Shown piece after piece: positions 8,205 through 16,970 of a stretch of DNA of 41,828 nt (position 1 is the first letter of the stretch; each line of letters opens with the position of its first letter). The notes beneath the pieces were generated by a model. The model did not search any database, was not told the DNA's origin, and was given only the letters and a program-made list of their open reading frames with translations. Origin of the DNA: Gammaproteobacteria bacterium (lineage in GTDB: Bacteria; Pseudomonadota; Gammaproteobacteria; Steroidobacterales; Woeseiaceae); the NCBI GenBank assembly GCA_009937505.1, contig JAACFJ010000035.1:1-41828 (forward strand), in the 5' to 3' direction. Both the position numbers and the translations under genes were made by a program.

Positions 8205-8702
8205 GTGACGCATTATCGGGCAATACTGTGCTGGTTCAGCACGCTTGGGGTCGCACTGGTCATGGCGGCTTCGGTGCTGCTCGTTTCGGCTTCCGCTCGC
8301 GCATCAGAGGCGTTCGACGCGGAGGACTACGCCGGCAAAGTGGTCGTCCTCGATTTCTGGGCGTCGTGGTGCGTTCCCTGCCGGCGGTCCTTCCCCTGGC
8401 TCAACGCCATGCACGCAAAATACAGCGGCGAGGGACTCGTCATCGTGGGCGTCAATCTCGACATGGAGCGCGCCGATGCGGCGCGGTTTCTCGAGGAATA
8501 CCCGGCCGAGTTCGCAATCCTTTACGACGAGAACCAGGAACTCGCCAAGCAGTTCGAAGTCGTCGCCATGCCGAGTTCCTACGTCATCGGCCGTGATGGG
8601 AAAATCCTGGCACGACACATGGGCTTCAAGGTCAAACAGCAGGACGAATACGAATCCATCATCGTCGACGCACTGCGGAAACCGGAGAACGAGAATGAAT
8701 AG
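8205..8702 (+). CDS. TlpA/ResA-like periplasmic thioredoxin
   Basis: A 165-residue exported thiol-disulfide oxidoreductase. Residues 1-34 form a signal peptide or anchor (hydrophobic FSTLGVALVMAASVLLV then SASARASEA). The thioredoxin fold follows, with active site WASWCVPC and the cis-proline segment AMPSSYVIG. It starts with GTG. Its last codons overlap the start of the next gene (ATG at 8695), so it is the first gene of a translationally coupled set with the DUF4266/DUF3570 protein and ApbE. It probably reduces or oxidises cysteines of an envelope partner. The partner is not shown by the sequence. Confidence 0.87.
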   Translation: MTHYRAILCWFSTLGVALVMAASVLLVSASARASEAFDAEDYAGKVVVLDFWASWCVPCRRSFPWLNAMHAKYSGEGLVIVGVNLDMERADAARFLEEYPAEFAILYDENQELAKQFEVVAMPSSYVIGRDGKILARHMGFKVKQQDEYESIIVDALRKPENENE

Positions 8703-10203
8703 GACGCGCATCGTCAGCGTGGGTATCGTGGGCCTTGTGACCCTCGCGAGCGGGTGCTCCTCGATGGGCGTGGAGCCCTGGGAACGTGACATCCTCGCCA
8801 AAGAAGAGATGCAGCTGACGACGGACCCGATCGAAGCGGCCATCGACGACCACATCTATTTCAGCACGGCTGTAACTGAGTGCACGAGCATGGCGGATAA
8901 GAACCCGAAGTCGGTATCGGCCGCGCTCGCAGCCGCGACGTGCAGCCTGCTCGGTTCCGTGCCGGCGGCGCCTGTGCAGGCCGCGGAAGAGCCGACCTGG
9001 GACTTCAACACGGCGCTTCTGTATTACGGCGAGGACAACGATCGCGTCCAGGACCTGAGCCTCAACATCCTCGCCAGGCGCAACTACGTCGACGACCGTT
9101 CCCTGACACTAGGCCTTACGGTCGACACCCTGACGGGAGCCACGCCAAACGGCGCAATCCGCCAAAACGTTCCGCAGACCTTCACGAGGCCATCCGGTAG
9201 CTCCGCCTACACGGTACCTGGCGGCGAATTGCCGCTGGACGATACATTCAAGGATACGCGCGCAGCCATCACCGTTGGCTGGGAGCAGCCCCTGGGCAGG
9301 CTGTGGAAGACCAGCATCGGCTTCAGCGGTTCGAGAGAGTATGACTACACTCACCTCGGCCTGAACGGCAGCCTGTCGCGCGATTTCAACAAGCGCAATA
9401 CGACGGTATCCGCAGGCCTCGCAGTTGCCCACGACATCTGGGACCCGGTGGGCGGAACGCCTGTTGCATTCGCACCGATGCTCGACGTCGGCGACACCGG
9501 CAACAAGACCGGCAGCGAGACCAAGGACATCATTGACGCAGTGATCGGCGTGACGCAGGTCATTTCCCGAAGATTGCTGGTGCAGCTCAATTACTCGTTC
9601 AGCAACTCGAGCGGCTACCTCACGGACCCATACAAGTTCCTGAGCCTCGTCGACGGCGCGACGGGCGAAACGATCCCGCGCGTGCCGCCGCCCGGCGCAG
9701 AAGGGCCCTCCCACGAGTTCCGTTTCGAGAACCGGCCCGACGAACGAACCAAGCAAAGCCTTTATGGCCAGGCCAAGTACTACATGGGTGGCAAGGTCCT
9801 CGACGCCTCCTACCGTTACATGACGGATGACTGGGAGATCGACTCGCACACCGTGGATCTCCGGCTGCGCTGGCCCCTCGGTGAATACAGCTATATCGAA
9901 CCGCACTTTCGCTTCTACACCCAGTCAGAAGCCGATTTCTACACGATCAGCCTCGTCGATGGTGCCGAGTTGCCCGCGTTTGCATCCGCGGATTACCGCC
10001 TCGGGAATTTCGACGCAATTACCGCGGGACTCAAGTACGGCTGGAAAACGCGCAGCGGCAAAGAGATGAGTATTCGTGCCGAGATATACCAGCAAGACGG
10101 CACGATCCCCGGCGATTTGCTGATCGGCAACCAGGTGGGGAGGGAAACCTACCCGGATCTCGACGCGATAATCGTGCAGTTCAGCTACCACTTCTCGAGG
10201 TAG
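8695..10203 (+). CDS. DUF4266 lipoprotein fused in frame to a DUF3570 beta-rich outer-envelope protein
   Basis: One open frame of 502 residues carries two units that I know as separate neighbouring genes. Residues 1-60 are a DUF4266-type small lipoprotein: signal peptide with lipobox LASGC (Cys21), then GVEPWERDILAKEEMQL and AAIDDHIYFS. The usual Gly/Cys-rich tail is absent. At residue 66 (ATG at 8890) begins what looks like a second signal peptide (MADKNPKSVSAALAAATC..., ending near VQAAEE). It leads into the DUF3570 part: WDFNTALLYYGEDNDRVQD, alternating beta strands, and a terminal VQFSYHFSR typical of an outer-membrane barrel end. Either this is a true fusion, or the second unit is translated separately from 8890. 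It lies between the TlpA-like gene and apbE. Confidence 0.8.
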   Translation: MNRTRIVSVGIVGLVTLASGCSSMGVEPWERDILAKEEMQLTTDPIEAAIDDHIYFSTAVTECTSMADKNPKSVSAALAAATCSLLGSVPAAPVQAAEEPTWDFNTALLYYGEDNDRVQDLSLNILARRNYVDDRSLTLGLTVDTLTGATPNGAIRQNVPQTFTRPSGSSAYTVPGGELPLDDTFKDTRAAITVGWEQPLGRLWKTSIGFSGSREYDYTHLGLNGSLSRDFNKRNTTVSAGLAVAHDIWDPVGGTPVAFAPMLDVGDTGNKTGSETKDIIDAVIGVTQVISRRLLVQLNYSFSNSSGYLTDPYKFLSLVDGATGETIPRVPPPGAEGPSHEFRFENRPDERTKQSLYGQAKYYMGGKVLDASYRYMTDDWEIDSHTVDLRLRWPLGEYSYIEPHFRFYTQSEADFYTISLVDGAELPAFASADYRLGNFDAITAGLKYGWKTRSGKEMSIRAEIYQQDGTIPGDLLIGNQVGRETYPDLDAIIVQFSYHFSR

Positions 10204-10206
10204 CCG

Positions 10207-11115
10207 TTGGGAGCCCCGGATTCGGCGCGCGCGATCTCGGTCGAGGCAGGGCAGGGCTGCTTCGTGGGGCTGTTCGATGCGATGGCCAGCCCCTGTGAAA
10301 TCCTCATCGAGTCCGAGGACCGGGAGCTGGCCACCCGTCTCACCCGGACGGCTGCCGATGAGGCCTGGCGAATCGAGGACAAGTTCAGCCGGTACCTGCC
10401 GGGAAATGTCGTGGGATGCATCAATTCGTGCGACGGAAAACCGGTGGAGGTCGACGAGGAAACCGCCTCTTTGCTGGACTTTGCGGCGACGCTGCACGCC
10501 CTGAGTGACGGCCGCTTCGATATTACTTCCGGCGTGCTCCGCGAGGTCTGGAGCTTCGACGGGGGGGACCACATTCCGGACCGGGAAGCCGTGAGCGACG
10601 TCCTGCAGCGAGTCGGCTGGAACAGGGTATCGTGGCGCCGTCCCGTCCTCGCACTCCAGCCGGGAATGGAGATCGACCTCGGCGGAATTGGCAAGGAATA
10701 CGCCGTCGACCGAGTCGCGGGGATACTGAGCGAAGCAGCCGCGTGCAGTGTCGTCGTCAATTTCGGCGGGGACCTCGCCGTCACTCGTCCGCCGCAGCAA
10801 CGCAGGGCGTGGAGAGTCGGCATAGAGGCGGTCTCTGCGACAGGTGGAAAAGGCGAGACGGTGCTGCAGGTCCGCAGCGGCGCCCTCGCGACGAGTGGCG
10901 ACTCCAGGCGTTTCCTGCTCAAGGACGGCGTCCGTTACAGCCATATCCTCGACCCCAGGAGCGGCTGGCCGGTCGAAGGCGCGCCAAGGTCCGTAACGGT
11001 TGCCGCGGATACCTGCACAGAGTCCGGCATGCTGAGTACGCTGGCTATCCTCGAAGGTTATAATGCCGAAACATTTCTCGACGGCGAAGAGGTCAAGTAC
11101 TGGTGCCGGCGTTGA
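10207..11115 (+). CDS. apbE: FAD:protein FMN transferase (ApbE family)
   Basis: ApbE enzymes attach FMN covalently to Thr/Ser of envelope redox proteins. The 302-residue protein has the family blocks SRYLPGN, GRFDITSGVLREVW, the MEIDLGGIGKEYAVDR motif, VVNFGGDLAV, GALATSGDSRRF and YSHILDPRSGWPV, then the metal-site segment around AADTCTESGMLST. It starts with TTG three bases after the preceding stop, so it belongs to the TlpA-DUF4266/DUF3570 operon. No lipobox or clear signal peptide precedes the domain from this start, which is unusual since ApbE normally acts outside the cytoplasm. No flavinylation target (NqrB/RnfG-like or FMN-bind domain) is in the window. Confidence 0.88.
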   Translation: MGAPDSARAISVEAGQGCFVGLFDAMASPCEILIESEDRELATRLTRTAADEAWRIEDKFSRYLPGNVVGCINSCDGKPVEVDEETASLLDFAATLHALSDGRFDITSGVLREVWSFDGGDHIPDREAVSDVLQRVGWNRVSWRRPVLALQPGMEIDLGGIGKEYAVDRVAGILSEAAACSVVVNFGGDLAVTRPPQQRRAWRVGIEAVSATGGKGETVLQVRSGALATSGDSRRFLLKDGVRYSHILDPRSGWPVEGAPRSVTVAADTCTESGMLSTLAILEGYNAETFLDGEEVKYWCRR

Positions 11116-11303
11116 CTTCACACTCTGGCGCCACTTCGCTAATTTACTCGAATAATAGTATTTAAACTATTGTTTTATAGATAGTTATATTCACTTTTTT
11201 TCGAGAATATGTTGCAGTACGACGACCGGTCACGGGGCCGGCGCCTATGCAGACTGAGAACCCCGTCCTTTTCTAATCACGGAAAGCGCATAATCATAGG
11301 CCG
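11116..11303. other. AT-rich intergenic stretch after apbE
   Basis: About 190 bp, with a strongly AT-rich core at about 11138-11215 in an otherwise GC-rich neighbourhood. It contains a weak inverted repeat AATAGT-ATTTAA-ACTATT (11154-11171) and a run of seven T at about 11197-11203. It may contain the apbE transcript end and the promoter of the following gene. No gene is seen. Confidence 0.4.
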
Positions 11304-11834
11304 ATGTTTGTCGAGCTTCCGCAGAACCTGATCCTGATGACCGTCGGAGCGTTCCTGCTCGGATGGATTCTGTCGTCAATCAGTTCCCGAATGGGATCAA
11401 TCACCCGGGCCAAGAAACGGGACCCGCGGGATGATCGAATCCGCTCGCTCGAGGCCGAACTCCGGATCGCCCAGAGCGAACTGGGGCAGCTGAAAGCGAG
11501 TGCCGAACAGCTCGAACAGGACCTTGAGACGGTGAATGCCGAAATCGAGAAGCGGGACAAGGTCATCAGCCATCAGCAACGCCGGGTCGAAGAACTCAAG
11601 AGTGACCTCAGGGACTCGGTCTTGAAGACCCGCGAGCTGCGGGCCGATTTGTCGAACCGTGCCGAGGAAAGTGTCCGTTCGGAGGCGAAGTTGCGCGAGG
11701 TCGAGACCGAACTCTCGGTGGCACAGGCATCCACCGACATGATCGCGACGGGCGTGCTCGATTACTCGCTGGCGCCCGACAAGGACGACGACGAAGATAT
11801 ACCGGCCGCCGGCGCCTCCAAGACTGCCTCCTGA
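11304..11834 (+). CDS. Membrane-anchored coiled-coil protein of unknown function
   Basis: A 176-residue protein not recognised as a named family. Residues about 8-28 (LILMTVGAFLLGWILSSI) form one transmembrane helix near the N-terminus. Residues about 45-145 are a long heptad-rich coiled coil (EAELRIAQSELGQLKASAEQ and similar) that faces the cytoplasm or periplasm. The tail is acidic (DKDDDEDIPAAG). In plan it resembles the N-terminal part of the larger coiled-coil protein at 18125-19348, which also has an N-terminal TM helix. It converges with the next gene at 5 bp spacing. Confidence 0.7.
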   Translation: MFVELPQNLILMTVGAFLLGWILSSISSRMGSITRAKKRDPRDDRIRSLEAELRIAQSELGQLKASAEQLEQDLETVNAEIEKRDKVISHQQRRVEELKSDLRDSVLKTRELRADLSNRAEESVRSEAKLREVETELSVAQASTDMIATGVLDYSLAPDKDDDEDIPAAGASKTAS

Positions 11835-11839
11835 ACCGC

Positions 11840-12544
11840 TTACGTGTCTCCGCGAGGAGCGGCCACGCTCACCGATACGGCAAGCCCCGTCCGCCGCCAG
11901 GCAAAAAACACCACCAGGAAATAGACCTGCATCATCAATGACGCGATCCACTCGATGCTGTTTTCGAGGGCGTCCGCGGTTTCATGGGGCAGCAGCGACT
12001 TCTGCGCGAGATTCAGTACGCCCAGAGCAAAGGGCATAAGGCACAGTATCAGCATCGCCGCCGCCATGCGGCTAAGAGCGCGATCACCCAGGCCCTTGCA
12101 GATGCCCCGCAAAGACACGGCCAGGAAAAGCTGTGCGAGGGCAGTGCCGAGAAAGTAGAAATAAATGCCGAAACGGCGCATGAATTCGTAGAAAGGCTCC
12201 TTCGTGCCGAGAAAGGTGACATAGATAATAAGGGCCAGTGCACCAACAGCGCCGCTTAGGAAGATCGACCACACGGCATGGCTGTGCCAGTTCGGATCAA
12301 GCGCCCGGAGCCACTTGACCGAGAAATACCAGAAGACCGGCAGCGCGACTGCCATGGCCATTTCGACGGCCTTGAACAGGAAACTGGCGGGCGGGTAACG
12401 GCCCGTGCCGCTTATCGACGTGCACCCATCCAGGTAAGGGATGCAAGGCTGCAGGTAAGCGTAGTCCACCGCGATGACGTAGGCGACGTGCACGCCGATG
12501 AGCGGCACCAGACCGATGAAAAGTGGCAGCCACCGGATAAGCAT
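11840..12544 (-). CDS. Frag1/DRAM/Sfk1-like polytopic membrane protein
   Basis: A 234-residue protein with about six predicted transmembrane helices. After the first helix it has PCIPYLDGCTSISGTGRYPPAS. A short extracytoplasmic loop with paired cysteines and an S-x-G-x-Y-P motif is the hallmark of the Frag1/DRAM/Sfk1 family, best known from eukaryotic membrane trafficking and autophagy proteins but also found as unstudied bacterial homologues. Function in bacteria is unknown. It is divergent from the potassium-channel gene (152 bp gap) and convergent with the coiled-coil gene. Confidence 0.68.
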   Translation of the reverse strand: MLIRWLPLFIGLVPLIGVHVAYVIAVDYAYLQPCIPYLDGCTSISGTGRYPPASFLFKAVEMAMAVALPVFWYFSVKWLRALDPNWHSHAVWSIFLSGAVGALALIIYVTFLGTKEPFYEFMRRFGIYFYFLGTALAQLFLAVSLRGICKGLGDRALSRMAAAMLILCLMPFALGVLNLAQKSLLPHETADALENSIEWIASLMMQVYFLVVFFAWRRTGLAVSVSVAAPRGDT

Positions 12545-12696
12545 GGGACAAGCATAACGGATGGCGCTAAAATGATCTGCTGGTACCTCCGAATAATGCC
12601 AACTATAAGAATGAGGCTCCCGTACAGATCGCCTGCCAGCGGCCCGCTGCGCATCCCGGATACCCGCGTCATGCTGGTCATACCTGCGGTATCGGG

Positions 12697-13128
12697 ATGC
12701 TGAAACTGAGCCTTATTGGCGCCGGGCTCGTCGCAATCACCGTCGCGATCCATGCGTTGGGCACAACAGGCCTGGTGCGCTATCTCGCCCGCGAATTCCT
12801 GGACAGGGAGGGTAACTGGAGTTCGCGGCGCGTGCTCTACGCGCTAACGGTAGCTGCCATCGTGCTCGTGTTCCTGCACACCCTGGAAATCATGCTATGG
12901 GCGGGCGTCTACCAGGCACTGGTGCCGGTGGGCGAGCTCGCCGATCTCGAGACGGCCATTTATTTCTCGTTCGTTACTTTTACGACGCTGGGTTACGGCG
13001 ACATTACCCTGAGCGAAGGCTGGCGTTTGCTGAGTGGCATACAGGCACTGAACGGGATTCTGCTTGTCGGCTGGTCAACGGCGTTGATGTTTGCCGTCGT
13101 CCAAAAAACCTGGCAGAGCCATGATTGA
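12697..13128 (+). CDS. Small potassium channel (two-pore-helix Ion_trans_2 type)
   Basis: A 143-residue inner-membrane protein with an extra N-terminal helix (about 3-28), an outer helix (about 46-70), a pore loop with selectivity filter TFTTLGYGDI, and an inner helix (about 115-138). The TLGYGD filter is the canonical K+ selectivity sequence. No RCK/TrkA_N regulatory domain is attached, so gating is not evident. The ATG at 12697 is the only sensible start because an upstream frame is closed by a stop. It lies 48 bp before the AI-2E permease gene on the same strand. Confidence 0.85.
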   Translation: MLKLSLIGAGLVAITVAIHALGTTGLVRYLAREFLDREGNWSSRRVLYALTVAAIVLVFLHTLEIMLWAGVYQALVPVGELADLETAIYFSFVTFTTLGYGDITLSEGWRLLSGIQALNGILLVGWSTALMFAVVQKTWQSHD

Positions 13129-13176
13129 TAGCGGCCAGAGCGGACGCGCGCAGCATCAAAGAATCAGGAGAACATC

Positions 13177-14271
13177 ATGACGAGTGCAGACAGCTCAAAG
13201 GTAGACCAGAAGTTTTTGGCAAATGCCATGGCCTCATTTCTGCAGATCGGTGCCTTGCTGATTCTGCTCGTGATGTGCTTCAGCATCGTGCGGCCATTCA
13301 TAAGCATCGTGGTTTGGGCCATGATCCTTGCTGTTGCCATTTATCCGCTGCACGTATCGCTGACCGCGCGGATCGGCGGCCGTGAAAAGACGTCCGCATC
13401 CCTGTTTGTCCTGATTGGGCTTGCAATCATTCTTGTGCCGACATGGATACTGGGTGAGTCCTCGCTCTCGTCACTACAGTCCCTGGCCCACAATCTCAGA
13501 GAGGGAACGCTCAGCGTGCCGGAGCCGGATCCCGGCGTCGCCGACTGGCCGGTTATCGGTAGTAAAACCTATGAAGTCTGGTCAAACGCCGCAAGCAACA
13601 TCGAGGCGTTTCTCGGCCAGTACGACACGCAACTGCGCGAACTCGCGCAGAAAGTCTTTGGTTTCGCGTCGGGCACCCTCGTCGGCGTACTGCAATTCGT
13701 GCTTTCGACAATCATTGCCGGCGCCTTGCTGTTGCAGTCGAAAGGCGGGTACAACGCAACCCGGGAAATCATGGCTAGCCTGGTCGGCACCGAGCGTGGT
13801 GCAAGATTTACAGATACCTCCATACTGACCATCCGCAGCGTGGTCAAGGGTGTCCTCGGTGTAGCTGTCGCACAGGCACTGTTGTCCGCGGTCGGACTGG
13901 TCCTGATTGGTGTCCCCGCAGCAGGACTCTGGGCCGGAGCGGTACTCGTTCTTGCCATTGTCCAGCTGCCGCCGATCCTGGTGCTGGGTCCGATTGCGTT
14001 CTGGGTATTCTCGGTAGCCGAGCCGGTGCCGGCCACAATTTTCCTCGTGTATTCGATTATCGTCAGTGTCAGTGACGCATTCCTAAAGCCGATGTTGCTG
14101 GGTCGCGGGCTGGACACGCCGATGCTCGTCATTCTCATCGGTGCCATTGGAGGGGCGATTGCCATGGGCATCGTCGGCCTTTTCATTGGTGCCGTGATAT
14201 TGGCCCTCGGATACGAACTGCTGGTCACATGGATGGCACCGGATGCACCTGAGCCAGAAGAAGCCGGCTGA
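13177..14271 (+). CDS. AI-2E family (UPF0118/PerM/YdiK-like) transporter
   Basis: A 364-residue polytopic membrane protein of the AI-2E exporter superfamily. It has two hydrophobic N-terminal helices (about 20-70), a periplasmic helical insert (about 85-160), and a C-terminal helical bundle with the family-typical LPPILVLGPIAFWVF and SDAFLKPMLLGRG segments. Members are proposed exporters of autoinducer-2 or other small solutes, or Na+/H+ antiporters. The substrate cannot be told here. A good ribosome site, AGGAG, precedes the ATG. Its 3' end overlaps the next gene by 29 bp, tying it to the efflux genes that follow. Confidence 0.85.
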   Translation: MTSADSSKVDQKFLANAMASFLQIGALLILLVMCFSIVRPFISIVVWAMILAVAIYPLHVSLTARIGGREKTSASLFVLIGLAIILVPTWILGESSLSSLQSLAHNLREGTLSVPEPDPGVADWPVIGSKTYEVWSNAASNIEAFLGQYDTQLRELAQKVFGFASGTLVGVLQFVLSTIIAGALLLQSKGGYNATREIMASLVGTERGARFTDTSILTIRSVVKGVLGVAVAQALLSAVGLVLIGVPAAGLWAGAVLVLAIVQLPPILVLGPIAFWVFSVAEPVPATIFLVYSIIVSVSDAFLKPMLLGRGLDTPMLVILIGAIGGAIAMGIVGLFIGAVILALGYELLVTWMAPDAPEPEEAG

Positions 14272-15820
14272 TTTGCACAAAAATCTTCGTTCGGTACTGC
14301 TTACCGCCGCAGTGACGGCGCTGCTCAGTGCATGCGCGCCGGTCGGGCCCGACTTCGTGCGGCCCGAGGTTCCGGTGAACCCGGAATGGCTGGACGCCGA
14401 ACTCGGGGAATTCGAGACGGACGCGGCGGACCTCGAGGCATGGTGGCAAGTTCTCGAGGACCCGGTACTCGACGAACTCATCGCTACGGCGCGGCGTGAA
14501 AACAACAATCTCGAAATCGCCGGACTCCGGGTTCTCGAATCGCAGGCGCGGTTAAACATCGCCATCGGCAACAAGTACCCACAGCAGCAAGTGCTGGCTG
14601 GAAATGTTTCCGCAATCGGAGCGAGCGAGACTACCCCCAATACGGGTACGACCGACACGAACTTCACAGAGTTCAATGTCGGCGCCAGCGTAGTCTGGGA
14701 GATCGATTTCTGGGGACGCTTTCGTCGCGGCATAGAGTCCGCCGATGCCGGAATGCTGGCATCGATCGCGAGTTACGACGAGGCGCTGCTGTTGTTGACC
14801 GCACAGGTTGCCGATGTCTACGCGCTGATACGCGCCACGGAGGAACAGCTGCGGTTGGCCAGGGACAGTTACGCCATCCAGGAACGCAGCTACAAAATAG
14901 CCGAGGTACTTTATCGCAACGGCTCGAGCTCCGAACTCGATGCGCTGCAGGCGAAAACCCAACTGCTCGGCACAGCCGCCGTCATTCCCGACCTGGAGAC
15001 CAGTTTGCGCCAGCTAAAAAATGCGCTGGCTGTTTTGCTCGGGCGCACACCGGGAAATATCGACGATATTCTGAAGGGCGAGGGTGACTTGCCGACAATC
15101 CCCGATTCCGTGGCGGTGGGAATTCCCGCCAATGTGCTACGGCAGCGTCCAGACGTGCGCCGGGCGGAATTGCAGGCGCTTGCGCAGAATGCCCTGGTTG
15201 GCGTCGCGGAGGCTGATCTTTATCCCAGTTTTACGTTGACGGGCAGCCTCGGCTTGACGGCTGCGGAAGGCACCACGTCTACCAGTTCGGGCGACAGTGG
15301 TGCCGACCGGCTTTTCAGCTCGGACAGCCTCGCGTATTCCATCGGGCCGACATTTGTCTGGCCGTTTCTGAATTACGGCCGTATCCGGAACAACGTGAGA
15401 GTCCAGGACGCACGTTTGCAGCAGTCATTGATCGCCTATCGCGAAACGGTCATACAAGCCGCCCGCGAAGTCGAGGATGCGATGGCGGCCTATGTCGGCA
15501 CGCAGGCGCAGGATGTGATTCTCGCGGAAGGTGTTCACACCGCGCGGCGCTCAGCCGAATTGTCGCTGCTGAGGTACCAGGAAGGATTTGCCGACTACCA
15601 GCGAGTGCTGCAGGCCCAACAGTCGTTGTTCGGCCAGCAGCAACGTTACGCAGCAAACAGGGGTAACGTACTTCGAAGCTTCGTTGCACTATATCGCGGA
15701 CTTGGTGGTGGCTGGCAGACAACAGCACCCACTGAGTTCGTTGACGAGGAAACGCGGCAGGAAATGCAGGAGCGCAGCAACTGGGGCGACTTGCTCGACA
15801 ATCCGCCGGCCAGGCGATGA
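14243..15820 (+). CDS. NodT-family outer-membrane efflux lipoprotein (TolC-like)
   Basis: The outer-membrane channel subunit of a tripartite exporter. The 525-residue protein has an N-terminal lipoprotein signal (VTALLSACAPVGPDF, lipobox Cys), then APVGPDFVRPEVPV and the W-W block AWWQVLEDPVLDELI typical of the NodT/OprM family, and two outer-membrane efflux (OEP) repeats. The first repeat contains ASVVWEIDFWGRFRRG, and the second contains VGVAEADLYPSFTLTG and FLNYGRIRNNVR. The assigned ATG lies inside the end of the AI-2E gene. A later in-frame start is less likely because the signal peptide begins close by. It leads the NodT-HlyD-DUF2955 set. Confidence 0.92.
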   Translation: MHLSQKKPADLHKNLRSVLLTAAVTALLSACAPVGPDFVRPEVPVNPEWLDAELGEFETDAADLEAWWQVLEDPVLDELIATARRENNNLEIAGLRVLESQARLNIAIGNKYPQQQVLAGNVSAIGASETTPNTGTTDTNFTEFNVGASVVWEIDFWGRFRRGIESADAGMLASIASYDEALLLLTAQVADVYALIRATEEQLRLARDSYAIQERSYKIAEVLYRNGSSSELDALQAKTQLLGTAAVIPDLETSLRQLKNALAVLLGRTPGNIDDILKGEGDLPTIPDSVAVGIPANVLRQRPDVRRAELQALAQNALVGVAEADLYPSFTLTGSLGLTAAEGTTSTSSGDSGADRLFSSDSLAYSIGPTFVWPFLNYGRIRNNVRVQDARLQQSLIAYRETVIQAAREVEDAMAAYVGTQAQDVILAEGVHTARRSAELSLLRYQEGFADYQRVLQAQQSLFGQQQRYAANRGNVLRSFVALYRGLGGGWQTTAPTEFVDEETRQEMQERSNWGDLLDNPPARR

Positions 15821-15829
15821 GACAGGCAT

Positions 15830-16960
15830 ATGACTGACGAGACTAAGAAAGACAGCAAGGAAGAGTCTGCCGGAGTGGCAGGCACGCCGTCGATGGATCC
15901 CGTACGCAAATGGACGCTGATCATCCTCGCTGTTTGCGGCGTGCTAATGATCTATTACGTCGTCGCCGACCGCATAACCCCCTACACAACGCAGGCCCGT
16001 GTCAATGCCCTGGTTGTTCCCGTTGCGGCCGAGGTCTCGGGCCGCGTCACGGAGGTCGCGGTGCAAAGCAACCAGTTCGTAGAAGCCGGCGACCTGCTGT
16101 TCCAGATCGATCGCGAGCGATACGAACTCGCGGTTGAGACGGCGGAGGCCAACCTGCAGTCAGCACGGCAGGCGACCGGCGCGTCGACGGCCAACATTGA
16201 CGCAGCACAGGCTCAGGTCGTTTCGGCGAACGCGAACCTCTTGCGTGCGGAGCAGGACGCGGTTCGCTTGAGACGCATCAAGGAAGAAGACCCGGGTGCG
16301 ATTTCCGACCGCCGCGTCGAGATGGCAGAAGCGTCCTATACCGCCGCGCGGGCTGCATTACAGGCAGCCGAGGCGAATCTCGAGCGCGCTCGCCAGGATC
16401 TCGGCGAGACGGGCGAAGACAATTTTCGCATACTGCAGGCGCAGGCAGGCCTGGAACAGGCGCAACTCGATCTCATGCGGACGTCGGTGCCAGCGCCCGA
16501 TGACGGGGTGATCACGGACGTGCGTGTTGATCGCGGTAACTTTGCGCAAGCCGGAGCGCCGCTGATGACCTTTCTCGCCTCGCACGACATCTGGGTACAG
16601 GCCGACTTTACCGAAAACAACCTGGGCAACATAAAACCTGGCGACGAAGTAGACGTCGTCTTCGACGCATTGCCGGGCAGAGTCGTAAAAGGGACCATCA
16701 GGACCACCGGCTTCGGTGTGAACGTCGACTCGGCGCCTCTCGGCAGCCTTCCCACGATTGATAACGACCGCCAGTGGCTGCGCGATGCTCAGCGCTTCTC
16801 TGTGCTCATTGACTTCGAACTTCCGGATGCCGAGGACCGCCAGGGCATCCGGGTCGGTGCGCAGGCATCGGTGGTCGTCTACACCGGCGGCGGTTTCCTG
16901 TTCAACTCGCTGGCCTGGATCAAGATGCGGCTACTCAGCCTTTTTACCTATTTCTACTAG
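15830..16960 (+). CDS. HlyD/EmrA-family membrane fusion protein
   Basis: A 376-residue periplasmic adaptor that links an inner-membrane transporter to the outer-membrane channel. It has a short cytoplasmic N-terminus, one TM helix (about 30-48, WTLIILAVCGVLMIYYVVA), a lipoyl/barrel-sandwich half VNALVVPVAAEVSGRVTEV, a coiled-coil hairpin (about 100-205), a second lipoyl half (PAPDDGVITDVRVDRG) and a beta-barrel domain with VQADFTENNLGNIKPGD. The layout is that of EmrA/AaeA-type adaptors rather than RND adaptors. It starts 9 bp after nodT and ends 10 bp before the DUF2955 gene. Confidence 0.9.
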   Translation: MTDETKKDSKEESAGVAGTPSMDPVRKWTLIILAVCGVLMIYYVVADRITPYTTQARVNALVVPVAAEVSGRVTEVAVQSNQFVEAGDLLFQIDRERYELAVETAEANLQSARQATGASTANIDAAQAQVVSANANLLRAEQDAVRLRRIKEEDPGAISDRRVEMAEASYTAARAALQAAEANLERARQDLGETGEDNFRILQAQAGLEQAQLDLMRTSVPAPDDGVITDVRVDRGNFAQAGAPLMTFLASHDIWVQADFTENNLGNIKPGDEVDVVFDALPGRVVKGTIRTTGFGVNVDSAPLGSLPTIDNDRQWLRDAQRFSVLIDFELPDAEDRQGIRVGAQASVVVYTGGGFLFNSLAWIKMRLLSLFTYFY

Positions 16961-16970
16961 GCTTCGCCGA

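Noticed and set aside
9925-11121. 398-residue minus-strand ORF
   Set aside because: It covers apbE and the end of the DUF3570 gene in antisense. The sense genes have clear family motifs, and the antisense product shows only composition-driven Arg/Ala/Pro-rich sequence.
11154-11171. AATAGT/ACTATT inverted repeat as a terminator
   Set aside because: The stem is only A/T-rich with 6 pairs, and the T-run lies about 25 bases further on. It is too weak to call an intrinsic terminator.
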